A stretch of 64,000 bases of DNA. Source: Effusibacillus consociatus. GTDB taxonomy: Bacteria > Bacillota > Bacilli > Tumebacillales > Effusibacillaceae. The DNA is taken from positions 1-64,000 of the forward strand of contig NZ_JBHSHC010000119.1 of the NCBI RefSeq assembly GCF_042652925.1. Reading direction: 5' to 3'. The notes beneath the pieces were generated by a model. The model was not told where the DNA came from, made no database searches, and saw only the letters and a program-made list of their open reading frames with translations. A program made the translations under genes and the position numbers. Shown piece by piece: positions 16,767 to 25,929 of this stretch (positions within the stretch are counted from its first letter, which is position 1; every line of letters starts with the position of its first letter).

Positions 16767-18474
16767 CTTGTTCCTCCCTTAGAGCTTCGATCATTTTCTG
16801 TCCCAGCTGGTCAAAACGCGAGGCAAGATCTTCTTTCGAACTGGACTCGACAAACCATTCCATGATATCGTTCTCGAGTGTTTTGTTCATTTTCAGCTTG
16901 CCGATGATCATATCCAATTCTCCGATGACCATCTCAAACATACGGATCTTTTCCTGCAGCAAATCCACAATGTGTTCTTCAATCGTACCGCGTGTGGCCA
17001 TATTATAGATAAATACGTCCCGTTCCTGGCCCAGACGGTGAACCCGTCCAATCCGCTGCTCGATGCGCATCGGATTCCAAGGCAGGTCGAAGTTGATCAC
17101 CTGGTTGCAAAATTGCAGGTTGATCCCCTCACCGCCGGCTTCCGTTGCTACCATCACCTGAGCCCTTTTTTCAAAAAGATCCTGCATCCAATCTTTCTTG
17201 CTTCTTTTAAAACCGCCCCGAAACGGAATCGCCCGGATGCCCGCTTGTTCGAGCATGTAGATGAGATATTCCTGGGTGGCCCGATATTCGGTAAAGATAA
17301 TCACTTTGTCATTGCAGGATCTCACAATGTCGATTACGGTTTTTCCTTTTGTGTATTCTTCGAGCGGGATTTCTCCGCACATTTTATACAGCTGTTCGAT
17401 TCTTGTCTTTAAAGAGTCGGATGTTTTGGGGTCCTTATGCATTCTTTCAAGTGTCGGCATTGCGGCATAAGGGGTGGAACAGATCTCCCTTTGCAGGGTG
17501 ATCAGCGGCAGGACATTGCCTCGTTCTGCCCGCCGTTTCAAATATTCTTCTCTCACAAAATACGAAACGGCATCGTATAATTCGCGTTCCTTCGGCGAGA
17601 GTTCAAGCGGAATGGAAGTCACTTTTCGTTGGGTGAAAAAAACGCCCCCTTCACTGCGCTTGTTTCGAATCATCACCTGCGACAAAGCATCTTTTAATTC
17701 ACCGGGGTTTTTGGGTTTGCGTTTCTCTTCCATGAAGGTGGATGTAAAGTGCTGGGCGCTTCCCAGTTGCCCCGGTTTTAACAGAGTAATCAGGTTGTAC
17801 AATTCCTTCATATCATTCTGTATCGGAGTTGCGGTCAGTAACAATAAGTATTTCTTTCTTAATTGATTGATCAGTTCCCAGTTTTTCGTTTTCCGATTTT
17901 TGAGCTTGTGGGCCTCATCAACGATTACCAGGTCCCAATCCTGTTCCAGGACAATGCTCCGATGCGGATCTCGCTTGGTTGTGTCGATTGAGGCTACTAC
18001 TACGTCATAGGTTGTCCAACACCATTCTTTGCGTTGGGCTGCCGCTTTTATATTGAACTTTTCATTTAACTCCCGGGTCCATTGCAGAACAAGAGAAGCG
18101 GGCACGAGAATCAGAGTCTTTTTTACCAAACCTCTCATGATATATTCCTTCATGATCAAACCGGCTTCGATCGTTTTTCCCAAGCCGACTTCATCTGCGA
18201 GTATGGCGCGACCCTGTAATTCATTGAGTACCCGTTTGGCTGTTGCCACTTGATGCGGGTAGGGGACGACCGCGGGAATGTGCTCGAGGCAAAGCAATTG
18301 GTCAAAGGTAGGAGCCACCTTTGTTTCCTCGGCTTCCCTTATCAATTGGAACAGGGTCCAGTGATTCCAATTTTCGTTTTCTACTCTTTCCAGGAACTGT
18401 TGGAACAGATTATCATCTATGGTGCACTCCGGTGCCTCATGGATCGGAGGGTTCGTTAAAGAATCCAGTTTCAA
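16759..18474 (-). CDS. yqhH: SNF2-family DNA/RNA translocase YqhH
   Basis: SNF2 superfamily II helicase: motif I LADEVGLGKTIEAGL, DEAH box VIVDEAHKLKN, motif III LLLTATPIQND, and C-terminal helicase motifs ATEAGGEGINLQFCNQVINFDLPWNPMRIEQR (only part conserved is quoted by name: GGEGINLQ and RIGRVHRLGQ). About 571 residues from the TTG chosen because AAGGGG lies eight bases before it; a GTG three codons earlier abuts the same site. ATP-driven translocation on duplexes is expected; target unknown. It diverges from the glycine riboswitch promoter. Confidence 0.85.
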   Translation of the reverse strand: MKLDSLTNPPIHEAPECTIDDNLFQQFLERVENENWNHWTLFQLIREAEETKVAPTFDQLLCLEHIPAVVPYPHQVATAKRVLNELQGRAILADEVGLGKTIEAGLIMKEYIMRGLVKKTLILVPASLVLQWTRELNEKFNIKAAAQRKEWCWTTYDVVVASIDTTKRDPHRSIVLEQDWDLVIVDEAHKLKNRKTKNWELINQLRKKYLLLLTATPIQNDMKELYNLITLLKPGQLGSAQHFTSTFMEEKRKPKNPGELKDALSQVMIRNKRSEGGVFFTQRKVTSIPLELSPKERELYDAVSYFVREEYLKRRAERGNVLPLITLQREICSTPYAAMPTLERMHKDPKTSDSLKTRIEQLYKMCGEIPLEEYTKGKTVIDIVRSCNDKVIIFTEYRATQEYLIYMLEQAGIRAIPFRGGFKRSKKDWMQDLFEKRAQVMVATEAGGEGINLQFCNQVINFDLPWNPMRIEQRIGRVHRLGQERDVFIYNMATRGTIEEHIVDLLQEKIRMFEMVIGELDMIIGKLKMNKTLENDIMEWFVESSSKEDLASRFDQLGQKMIEALREEQDE

Positions 18475-18498
18475 GGAGTTCACCCCTTGTGGTATAAT
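18469..18498 (+). promoter_or_regulatory. SigA-type promoter of the gcv operon
   Basis: TTTCAA, 18-base spacer, TATAAT (18493-18498). The -10 is strong and the -35 weak. It lies about 55 bases before the riboswitch and overlaps the start of divergent yqhH. Confidence 0.55.
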
Positions 18499-18552
18499 AA
18501 TGCTGCAATAGAGTGTGCTAGTTTTTGGAATTTTATACGCGCGGATGATTGT

Positions 18553-18725
18553 TGCGGGAGAGAACGACATTTCGTCGCCGAAGGAGCAAGTGGGGGTTGC
18601 CCGAATCTCCATGAATCTCTCAGGCAGAAGTACCGCAATCAGGACGCAACTCTGGAGAGAGCCGGATTACATAGGCCACCCAAGGGGCAACTTCAATTGA
18701 AGGGAACTCTCAGGTAGCGGGGACA
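18553..18725 (+). ncRNA. Tandem glycine riboswitch
   Basis: Two consecutive glycine aptamers are visible: the first with GCGGGAGAGA ... GCCGAAGGAGCAA ... GAATCTCTCAGGCA, the second with CTGGAGAGAGCC ... CCACCCAAGGGGCAA ... GAACTCTCAGGTA. Glycine binding should prevent the following terminator and turn on the cleavage genes. Confidence 0.93.
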
Positions 18726-18765
18726 GAGACACTAGGGGAAATTTTCCCTAAGTGTCTCTTTTTTC
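18726..18765 (+). terminator. Riboswitch-controlled terminator of gcvT
   Basis: GAGACACTAGGG pairs with CCCTAAGTGTCTC across an AT-rich loop and is followed by seven T. It directly abuts the second aptamer, making it the expression platform. Confidence 0.85.
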
Positions 18766-18832
18766 TTGCCCAAAAAAGGGAAACATACTTTGGAAAAACA
18801 ATTTTTCGGAAGATTTTTTAGGGGGTTGAATG

Positions 18833-19930
18833 ATGGCAGAGTTAAAACGTACACCGTTGTTTCCTGTATATGCGGAGTATGGCGGAAAAACGATCGACTT
18901 CGGGGGGTGGGAACTCCCGGTTCAATTTTCCGGCATTTTGCAGGAGCATGAAGCGGTTCGCACCCGGGCGGGACTGTTTGACGTGTCCCACATGGGGGAA
19001 ATTGAAGTAAAAGGTCCGGATGCATTGTCCAATATCCAAAATTGGATTACCAATGACGCGTCCAAAATTGAGATTGGCCAGGCATTATACTCTCCTATGT
19101 GCTATCCGGATGGAGGGTGTGTGGATGATCTTCTGGTCTACCGGCTCGGCACTGACCATTATCTGCTGGTCGTGAACGCGGCTAATATTGAGAAAGATTT
19201 TGAATGGGTCAAGCAAAACGCATCGGGAAACGTCGAGATCACGAATCTGTCGGAGCAGATAGCCCAACTCGCGCTGCAAGGTCCCCTTTCGGAATCGATC
19301 CTTCAAAAGCTGACCGATTATGACCTATCAACGGTCAAATACTATTGGTTTGCCCAGGACGTGACCGCAGCAGGGTACAAATGTCTCGTATCCCGAACCG
19401 GATATACCGGCGAGGACGGGTTTGAAATCTATGTCGATGCTGAACATGCGGCAGATCTCTGGAAAGCCATTCTGAATGCAGGAAAAGCAGAAGAAATTGT
19501 CCCTGTGGGTCTGGGAGCCCGTGACACGTTGCGGTTTGAAGCAAGATTGCCTCTCTACGGGCAGGAAATCAGTTCGTCCATTTCGCCGTTGGAAGCGGGT
19601 CTCGGAATGTTTGTGAAGCTCGACAAGGGCGGCTTTATAGGCCGGGATGCGTTGGCCAAGCAAAAAGAAGAAGGACCGAAGCGCAAACTTGTAGGCTTCG
19701 AAATGATCGAGCGGGGCATTCCGCGCACACACTATGAAGTGCAGGTTGACGGGCGGAAGATTGGTGAAGTTACAACAGGTACCATGGGGCCGACCGTAAA
19801 GAAAAATATCGGACTTGCATTGATCGAATCTGACTATGCAAAAATCGGTCAGGAGCTTGACGTCATTATCCGAAATAAACCGGTGAAAGGCGTAATTGTC
19901 AAGACCCCATTTTATAAAAGAGCAAAGTAA
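18833..19930 (+). CDS. gcvT: Glycine cleavage system T protein (aminomethyltransferase)
   Basis: 365 residues. Takes the aminomethyl group from lipoyl-GcvH and passes methylene to tetrahydrofolate, releasing ammonia. Typical motifs: LFDVSHMGEIEV, GYTGEDGFEIYV, the folate-site GLGARDTLR and the ETTGTMGPT-like VTTGTMGPT. The second of two adjacent ATGs is used because the GGGGG site is seven bases before it. First gene of gcvT-gcvPA-gcvPB. GcvH is not in this window. Confidence 0.96.
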   Translation: MAELKRTPLFPVYAEYGGKTIDFGGWELPVQFSGILQEHEAVRTRAGLFDVSHMGEIEVKGPDALSNIQNWITNDASKIEIGQALYSPMCYPDGGCVDDLLVYRLGTDHYLLVVNAANIEKDFEWVKQNASGNVEITNLSEQIAQLALQGPLSESILQKLTDYDLSTVKYYWFAQDVTAAGYKCLVSRTGYTGEDGFEIYVDAEHAADLWKAILNAGKAEEIVPVGLGARDTLRFEARLPLYGQEISSSISPLEAGLGMFVKLDKGGFIGRDALAKQKEEGPKRKLVGFEMIERGIPRTHYEVQVDGRKIGEVTTGTMGPTVKKNIGLALIESDYAKIGQELDVIIRNKPVKGVIVKTPFYKRAK

Positions 19931-19969
19931 ATAACCTCAAACAAATTAAGGAGTTTTGGAGGCGAAACA

Positions 19970-21319
19970 TTGAAAAAGCACAGCTATATCCCCAACACAG
20001 AAGCAGACCGCAAGACGATGCTCGATTCACTGGGGCTTCAAAATGTGGAAGACCTGTTTTCTGATATTCCCGAGTCGGTGAGGTTAAAAAGGGAACTGAA
20101 CCTTCCGCCGGCCTGGTCGGAAATTGAATTAAACCGGAATTTTGCCGCAATGGCCAACAAGAATGCCAACCTGGAAGAGTATGTTTCCTTCTTGGGAGCC
20201 GGTGCCTACCAGCATTATATACCTTCCGTTGTAGACGCAATCATTAGCCGTTCTGAATTTTACACGGCGTATACTCCTTACCAACCTGAAATTTCGCAGG
20301 GCATCCTGCAAGCGATCTTCGAATACCAGACAATGGTATGTGAATTGACCGGAATGGATGTGTCGAATGCATCCATGTACGATGGTCCCAGTGCTATGGC
20401 CGAAGCGGGAATCATGGCTTGTGCCGCAACACGTCGTTCCAAGCTGTTGATCTCACGAGGCGTTCATCCGGAGTACCGCGAAGTCGTCAAAACTTACGCG
20501 TATGGTCAAAACATTGAGGTTGAGGAAATTGCACTTGAAGACGGACGCACCAGCTTACAGGATCTTGAAGCAAAATTGGGCAGCGACATTGCGGGTGTAC
20601 TTGTGCAATATCCGAATTTCTTCGGTTCGATCGAGGATATCAAGGCGATTTCCGAACTTTCGCATCAGCACAAGGCGCTTTTTGTCACTGCAGTCAATCC
20701 GATTGCAATGGGAATTCTCGAAGCTCCTGGTGCCTTTGGTGCAGACATAGTAGTGGCTGAGGGGCAATCCCTCGGGAATCCGGTTGCTTTTGGCGGACCT
20801 TACCTCGGAATGCTGGCAACGACAAAGGAACTTGTACGACGGGTACCTGGGCGGGTAGTAGGTCAGACCGCCGATTTGGATGGCCGCCGTGCGTTCGTGT
20901 TGACTCTGCAAGCACGGGAACAACATATACGCCGCGAGAAAGCGAGTTCCAATATTTGTTCGAACCAGGCATTGAATGCACTGGCTGCCACTGTATACCT
21001 CACCTATATGGGGAAACAGGGGCTGCAGGATGTGGCGAAATTGAACCTGCAAAAAGCGCATTATGCCCATAAAAAACTCTCAGGCATCAAAGGGATCGAG
21101 CCCCTTTTTCAAGCACCGTTCTTTAATGAGTTTGCTGTCAAGCTGAATGGGAATCCTGCAAACGTCAACAAAAAACTGCTCGACGCGAAGATTATCGGCG
21201 GCTATGACCTGGGTCGGTCATATCCCGAATACACAGGCGGTATGCTCTTTGCAGTTACGGAATTGCGCACAAAAGAAGAAATTGATTTATTGGCTGAGCG
21301 ATTGGAGGCAATTGTATGA
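19970..21319 (+). CDS. gcvPA: Glycine dehydrogenase (decarboxylating) subunit 1
   Basis: 449 residues, the N-terminal half of the split P protein found in Firmicutes. Begins KKHSYIPNTEADRKTMLDSLG; contains ISQGILQAIFEYQTM and SMYDGPSAMAE typical of the family. It lacks the PLP lysine, which sits in subunit 2. TTG start with AAGGAG and GGAGGCG upstream. Overlaps gcvPB by four bases, so the two subunits are coupled. Confidence 0.96.
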   Translation: MKKHSYIPNTEADRKTMLDSLGLQNVEDLFSDIPESVRLKRELNLPPAWSEIELNRNFAAMANKNANLEEYVSFLGAGAYQHYIPSVVDAIISRSEFYTAYTPYQPEISQGILQAIFEYQTMVCELTGMDVSNASMYDGPSAMAEAGIMACAATRRSKLLISRGVHPEYREVVKTYAYGQNIEVEEIALEDGRTSLQDLEAKLGSDIAGVLVQYPNFFGSIEDIKAISELSHQHKALFVTAVNPIAMGILEAPGAFGADIVVAEGQSLGNPVAFGGPYLGMLATTKELVRRVPGRVVGQTADLDGRRAFVLTLQAREQHIRREKASSNICSNQALNALAATVYLTYMGKQGLQDVAKLNLQKAHYAHKKLSGIKGIEPLFQAPFFNEFAVKLNGNPANVNKKLLDAKIIGGYDLGRSYPEYTGGMLFAVTELRTKEEIDLLAERLEAIV

Positions 21320-22773
21320 GACAAGAAAAGAATCAACCGTTGATTTTTGAGTTGTCACGTCCGGGTCGAATCGCATACAGCCTTCCGGCATGTGACGTAC
21401 CTGAGCAATCTGTTGAAGAATTGATTCCGTCTGATTATGTTCGGAAAACACCGGCCGAACTGCCTGAAGTGAGTGAAGTCGATTTGGTTCGCCATTTTAC
21501 GGAACTCTCTCGCCGCAACTATGGGGTCGACAATGGATTTTATCCGCTTGGATCCTGTACGATGAAATACAATCCGAAGCGGAACGAACGCATGGCGCGT
21601 TTGACAGGTTTTGCTTCCATTCACCCTTATCAGGATGAGGAAACGGTACAGGGCGCACTTGAACTGATGTATAAACTGCAGACCGAGCTGGAAGAAATCA
21701 CCGGAATGGATCGAGTGTCTGTGCAACCCGCAGCGGGTGCGCAGGGGGAATGGACGGGACTCATGTTAATCCGTGCCTATCATGAAGCACGCGGAGAGAA
21801 AAGAACGAAAGTAATCGTTCCGGATACCGCTCATGGGACCAATCCTGCATCAGCTACAGTAGCGGGTTATGATACCATTACGATCAAATCGGACGAACGG
21901 GGAAACGTGGATCTGGATTCACTGCGTCAAGTTGTAGGCCCCGATACGGCTGCACTGATGTTGACCAACCCATCGACTTTGGGACTGTTTGAAGAACAGA
22001 TTGTGGAGATCGCTGAGATTGTCCACGAAGCAGGCGGTCTGCTTTATTATGATGGAGCAAACGCGAACGCAATTCTCGGATATGCCCGTCCTGGCGACAT
22101 GGGATTTGATGTGGTGCATCTCAACCTGCACAAGACCTTTACAACCCCGCATGGCGGCGGTGGTCCCGGAGCCGGTCCGGTCGGGGTAAAGAAAGAATTG
22201 ATCCCATTCCTGCCAGTACCGGTTGTCGACTATAAAGACGGCAAATATGTACTTGACTACGACCGTCGGCAGTCCATTGGAAAAGTAAAAGGCTTCTATG
22301 GAAATTTCGGCATCTTGGTTCGCGCATACTCGTACATTCGGACCATGGGACCGGACGGCTTGAAGCTTGTAACGGAGGACGCAGTATTAAACGCCAACTA
22401 TATGATGCGGAAACTGAAGCCCTACTTTGACCTGCCGTATGATCGGATCTGCAAGCATGAATTTGTTCTTTCCGGGAAGCGGCAAAAGGCGAACGGGGTT
22501 AAAACGCTTGATATTGCCAAGCGGATTCTTGACTTCGGTTTCCATCCTCCGACCATTTACTTCCCGCTTAATGTAGAGGAAGCGATCATGATCGAACCGA
22601 CAGAAACCGAAAACATTGATACTTTGAATCGATTTATGGAGACAATGATTGAGATTGCGAAAGAAGCAACCGAAAACCCGGATGCAGTAAAAGCGGCGCC
22701 GTACACTACTGTGGTCAATCGATTGGATGAGACTATGGCAGCCCGAAATCCGGTGCTGCGTTACGTGAAGTAA
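21316..22773 (+). CDS. gcvPB: Glycine dehydrogenase (decarboxylating) subunit 2
   Basis: 485 residues, the PLP-bearing half of the P protein. The PLP lysine is in HLNLHKTFTTPHGGGGPG; other marks are FYPLGSCTMKYNPK and VQPAAGAQGEWTG. Together with GcvPA it decarboxylates glycine and loads the aminomethyl group on GcvH. Last gene of the operon; a terminator follows between it and the convergent amidase gene. Confidence 0.96.
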   Translation: MRQEKNQPLIFELSRPGRIAYSLPACDVPEQSVEELIPSDYVRKTPAELPEVSEVDLVRHFTELSRRNYGVDNGFYPLGSCTMKYNPKRNERMARLTGFASIHPYQDEETVQGALELMYKLQTELEEITGMDRVSVQPAAGAQGEWTGLMLIRAYHEARGEKRTKVIVPDTAHGTNPASATVAGYDTITIKSDERGNVDLDSLRQVVGPDTAALMLTNPSTLGLFEEQIVEIAEIVHEAGGLLYYDGANANAILGYARPGDMGFDVVHLNLHKTFTTPHGGGGPGAGPVGVKKELIPFLPVPVVDYKDGKYVLDYDRRQSIGKVKGFYGNFGILVRAYSYIRTMGPDGLKLVTEDAVLNANYMMRKLKPYFDLPYDRICKHEFVLSGKRQKANGVKTLDIAKRILDFGFHPPTIYFPLNVEEAIMIEPTETENIDTLNRFMETMIEIAKEATENPDAVKAAPYTTVVNRLDETMAARNPVLRYVK

Positions 22774-22774
22774 G

Positions 22775-22804
22775 AGGAGGGGGTCTGGGGATCCCCTCTT
22801 TTTC
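22775..22804 (+). terminator. gcv operon terminator
   Basis: AGGGGG ... TCCCCT stem flanked by further GA/TC pairs, followed by TTTTTC. It ends at the stop side of the convergent amidase gene. Confidence 0.7.
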
Positions 22805-23468
22805 ATTTTGGAACATGATACAATGTGATGAAATGAGCGATCCCGTCTCTCATGGCTTGGACCAATTTTTCTTGATAGGCGTCCGTTTGCAGCTTAGCGA
22901 GTTCAACAGGATTTGACAGATACCCGTATTCCACCAGAACAGAGGGGAAATCAGGCCTCCGAATCACAAAAAAACTGTTCCCGTTGCGCGGGAGATAATA
23001 CTTGTTTGATACAGTATTGAGACGGTTTTGCAGCTCTGCTGCCAGCATGTAACTCTCGAACGAGCGTGTGTTGAAATACAGAACTGAACCGCGATTGTAC
23101 GTGGTACCGTGGTTCCCGTGTATGCTGATCAGCATGGTTGCATGTTTTTGGTTTGCAGCTTCCACCCGACCGAACAGATCGCGTTTATGGCGGCCCCATC
23201 CTCGGTCTGTTGGGGCAAATTTTGTTGCGTCTTCATCCGTTTCTCTGGTCAACTCCACATGAAATCCTTCCTTGCGGAGTTTCTTGGCGAGCTTCTTGGC
23301 AATTTGCAAATTCAAGTCTTTCTCGAGAACTGTCCCGTCCGCGCTTTGCGTACCGGGATCAATGCCTCCGTGTCCCGGGTCGATGACGATGACGGGTTTC
23401 CGTATGGTTTCGGCCATTGCGCCATTGGTGAATAAAAACAGCGCGAACAGAACCAGAATGATTCTCAC
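22803..23468 (-). CDS. N-acetylmuramoyl-L-alanine amidase (Amidase_3, CwlD-like)
   Basis: 221 residues: signal peptide (RIILVLFALFLFTNGAMA-ET), then one Amidase_3 domain. Zinc ligands are in IDPGHGG, the Glu in LEKDLN and the His in SIHGN; the catalytic Glu is in VLVEYGYLSN. No cell-wall binding repeats. Such short enzymes include CwlD, which helps make muramic delta-lactam in the spore cortex; a vegetative cell-wall role is equally possible. Confidence 0.85.
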   Translation of the reverse strand: MRIILVLFALFLFTNGAMAETIRKPVIVIDPGHGGIDPGTQSADGTVLEKDLNLQIAKKLAKKLRKEGFHVELTRETDEDATKFAPTDRGWGRHKRDLFGRVEAANQKHATMLISIHGNHGTTYNRGSVLYFNTRSFESYMLAAELQNRLNTVSNKYYLPRNGNSFFVIRRPDFPSVLVEYGYLSNPVELAKLQTDAYQEKLVQAMRDGIAHFITLYHVPK

Positions 23469-23586
23469 ATGGATTGCTCCTTCCTCAGACCACCTTGATT
23501 TTCCAATATTTTCTCCTTATAAGCGGTTGTCATTCTGACGATAGTAACAAAGGGGAAACCCGAATACACTCTGAGGAGGCACTTCA

Positions 23587-23835
23587 ATGACAGTAGGAAC
23601 CAAACTTCATCAGACTTTGGCATCTTGTGAATCGGCACTGGCAAGCTTCAAGACATTTGCCTTGGACACGGACAACCAGCAAGCGAAACAAATGTATTCC
23701 CAGCTTGCCAACACGATGGAACAACAAATTATTACCCCGCTTCGTTCGCGGGTAAATCAGATGGAACAACAGGAGCCTCAGTACAAGATGAATCAGCAGG
23801 CTCAGCAGCAAGCGAATCAAAAGAACCGGTCGTAA
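23587..23835 (+). CDS. DUF1657 domain protein
   Basis: 82 residues matching DUF1657: MTVGTKLHQTLASCESALASFKTFAL, then DNQQAKQMYSQLANTMEQQI, and a Gln/Asn-rich tail. Members are small helical proteins in spore formers, often near spoVA-type genes; no function is known. GAGGAGGC precedes the ATG. Stands alone, with its own terminator. Confidence 0.82.
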   Translation: MTVGTKLHQTLASCESALASFKTFALDTDNQQAKQMYSQLANTMEQQIITPLRSRVNQMEQQEPQYKMNQQAQQQANQKNRS

Positions 23836-23845
23836 CCGTCGAAAA

Positions 23846-23867
23846 GGAGAGCCCAGGCTCTCCTTTT
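23846..23867 (+). terminator. Terminator after DUF1657 gene
   Basis: Perfect 8-bp stem GGAGAGCC/GGCTCTCC with a two-base apparent loop and TTTT tail. Between convergent genes, so it may serve both strands. Confidence 0.75.
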
Positions 23868-23885
23868 CATCTGATACATATAAAC

Positions 23886-24413
23886 CTATCTCTGCTGCGG
23901 CCAAATCCTTTGAACAAATTCTGTGAATCTTTCGTACACTCCCTGGATTGGGCGTCCTGCGCGGATATCATTGGTGTATCCCTGGAACCGATCAAATACG
24001 TCCGCATCTGCCGAAACGTACACCCGTTGAATACTCGGATCGACCCGACGCACTTCATTCGCCACTTCGTCTTTAAACCGGTCAGTCATGGCTTGACTCC
24101 GACCGGTATAAGGAATGTCTACTGCCACATAGGCAGTGCGATCGGTTACAAGCACATTGGCACGGCTAATATTATGTTTTCCAACCAATGCGTTTGCAAT
24201 ATTTTGCGCATCTCTGACAGGTGTGTCAGTCGTTTGCACCCGAGGAGCCGTGTCAGGCGCTGGGGAGGGGGGCGGAGGCGGGACCGGGGCACCCGGGGCC
24301 GGAGTTTGTGCTCCCGGATACCGTTGAGCCCGAGGTTGAGCCGGAGTGCAGCCGGCCATCAAAGCAGTTGCCAGTAGGAAAACAGTCAACATCCTGATCT
24401 TGTTTCCATGCAT
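23886..24413 (-). CDS. YhcN/YlaJ family sporulation lipoprotein
   Basis: 175 residues. Lipoprotein signal with lipobox LMAGC (Cys22), a Pro/Ala-rich linker, then a YhcN/YlaJ domain (VRDAQNIANALVGKHNISRANVLVTDRTAYVAVDI ... DRFKDEV). Family members are found in spore membranes of Bacillus. Expected to be attached to the outer face of a membrane, probably in the forespore. Regulation not visible. About 290 bases upstream hold no gene. Confidence 0.88.
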   Translation of the reverse strand: MHGNKIRMLTVFLLATALMAGCTPAQPRAQRYPGAQTPAPGAPVPPPPPSPAPDTAPRVQTTDTPVRDAQNIANALVGKHNISRANVLVTDRTAYVAVDIPYTGRSQAMTDRFKDEVANEVRRVDPSIQRVYVSADADVFDRFQGYTNDIRAGRPIQGVYERFTEFVQRIWPQQR

Positions 24414-24655
24414 TGCGAAATCACTCCTTAATATCAGTGTTTTTTCCGTTTATTACTATCACCAAAAATAGAAAAGGCATACCGTCGATATCGGGCGTGC
24501 CGGGGACGATTTGTAAAATAAGTTACTGACGATATTGAGGCTCCTGTTTCTGAATGTAATTCAGGTGGGATTGGGGTTATCACCCGGACAGATAGCTTTT
24601 ACCCGGGAGGTTAGGGGGACTTGGTGGAATTTGTACCAGGTGGAAAAATAAGTAT
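24414..24655. other. Gene-free spacer
   Basis: No coding frame of note; AT-rich near the lipoprotein start (its promoter should be here), GC-richer further on with a CACCCGG ... CCCGGG pairing. I see no known motif. Confidence 0.3.
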
Positions 24656-24686
24656 GGCGTGCAAACTGGAAACAGTTTGACACGCC
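24645..24686 (-). terminator. Terminator of the histidine phosphatase gene
   Basis: On the minus strand, GGCGTG(T)CAAACTG pairs with CAGTTTGCACGCC around TTTC and is followed by a T-rich stretch (ATACTTATTTTT). Confidence 0.75.
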
Positions 24687-24704
24687 TTTACTGTGGGGAC
24701 ACCG

Positions 24705-25289
24705 CTAATTTACATTTAAATGAGAGCAATCGTTGATACAATCAACATACCAGCGCGCATTGTCGAAACGAACCCGAGTAATAGCAGTGTTTCCAATCCG
24801 CTCCGCACGCTTACCCGTGATGGCGTGCAGGAAAGCGTTGATCGATCCTCCGTGTGTAACGATGAGAATGCGCTTGCCGTCGTGGCGCTTGGCAATCGAT
24901 TCAACCGATTTTTTTATCCGTTGCCTAAGCTCTTCGTATGTTTCCAAACCTGGAATCTGATGTTGAGTCGGATCGGAAAGGGCTCCCGGGTATTGTGCAT
25001 CAATTTCTGCCCGTGTCATACCTTCCAATATCCCGTAATTCCGTTCCCGAAGTCCCGGTTCAATAAAGTGCGTCACTTTCAGTTGCTCGTTTACGTGTTC
25101 AGCCGTTTGTTTTGCCCGCGACAGATCGCTGGAATATAAGACATCCCAGGTCTCTTTTGACAGTTGATCAGCCGCAATCCGCGCTTGTTCAATCCCCGCT
25201 TCTGACAAAGGGACATCTTTTGAACCCTGCAGCCGGGATTCCCGGTTCCAAAGCGTTTCTCCATGCCGCACCAGGCAGATCTCTGTCAT
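24705..25289 (-). CDS. Histidine phosphatase family protein (phosphoglycerate mutase-like)
   Basis: 194 residues with the phosphohistidine motif LVRHGETLWNRESRLQG, YSSDLSRAKQTAE, the acid Glu in LRERNYGILEGM, and the second His in IVTHGGSINAF. Small size fits broad-specificity phosphatases such as PhoE or CobC-like enzymes, not the glycolytic mutase, so it is not a simple replacement for the broken gpmA. Single gene with own terminator. Confidence 0.88.
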   Translation of the reverse strand: MTEICLVRHGETLWNRESRLQGSKDVPLSEAGIEQARIAADQLSKETWDVLYSSDLSRAKQTAEHVNEQLKVTHFIEPGLRERNYGILEGMTRAEIDAQYPGALSDPTQHQIPGLETYEELRQRIKKSVESIAKRHDGKRILIVTHGGSINAFLHAITGKRAERIGNTAITRVRFDNARWYVDCINDCSHLNVN

Positions 25290-25423
25290 AAATGTTGGCT
25301 CACCTCACATTATCAGTACGTTACCATTATAACAAAATCCCCAGTGCTATGTGCTATGGGACGGGGATAACTCCCGACATGAATTGGACTTGTGGTTCTC
25401 ACTACTCTTTACACAAAAATTGT

Positions 25424-25431
25424 GCTACAAT
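25424..25431 (+). promoter_or_regulatory. Extended -10 of aroQ promoter
   Basis: TGCTACAAT, an extended -10, 30 bases before the aroQ start; no good -35 at 16-18 bases. A CACAAAAATTGTG palindrome overlaps it. Confidence 0.35.
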
Positions 25432-25460
25432 GACAAAGTGAATTTTGGAGGTAAATTGTC

Positions 25461-25913
25461 ATGGCTCAGATTGTAGTTATTCATGGACCGAATTTAAATC
25501 TGTTGGGGCAGCGGGAGCCGGAAATTTACGGAACCTCTACGTTGGAGGATATTAACCGTCAATTAACGGAACTCGGGAATCAGCACTCTGTTGAATTGGA
25601 ATTTTTTCAGTCAAACCACGAAGGACAAATTATCGATCGCATTCATTCTGCCATTGGCTCTGCCGAAGGGATTTTAATTAACCCGGGAGCTTTTACTCAT
25701 TATAGTATTGCAATTCGGGATGCGCTCAGTGCGGTTCCGATTCCGGCTGTTGAAGTTCATTTGTCAAACATTCATGCACGCGAGGAATTTCGTAAACTTT
25801 CAGTTGTAGCACCAGTTGCTGTCGGGCAAATCAGCGGTTTCGGCATCCAAAGCTATGAACTGGGATTATTGGCACTGGTTGGCCACTTGCAGAGACTCGG
25901 GCGACTGACATAG
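25461..25913 (+). CDS. aroQ: Type II 3-dehydroquinate dehydratase
   Basis: 150 residues, normal for the dodecameric type II enzyme of the shikimate pathway (dehydroquinate to dehydroshikimate). Motifs: GPNLNLLGQREPEIYG with the catalytic Tyr, QSNHEGQIIDRI, NPGAFTHYSIAIRDAL and EVHLSNIHAREEFR with the catalytic His. GGAGGT precedes the ATG. Followed after 16 bases by the peptidase and then efp, the same order as yqhS-yqhT-efp in B. subtilis. Confidence 0.96.
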   Translation: MAQIVVIHGPNLNLLGQREPEIYGTSTLEDINRQLTELGNQHSVELEFFQSNHEGQIIDRIHSAIGSAEGILINPGAFTHYSIAIRDALSAVPIPAVEVHLSNIHAREEFRKLSVVAPVAVGQISGFGIQSYELGLLALVGHLQRLGRLT

Positions 25914-25929
25914 AAAGAAGGTTTGATAC

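Noticed and set aside
24414..24655. Possible small RNA in the spacer behind the spore lipoprotein
   Set aside because: Some pairing is present but no promoter-terminator pair on either strand.
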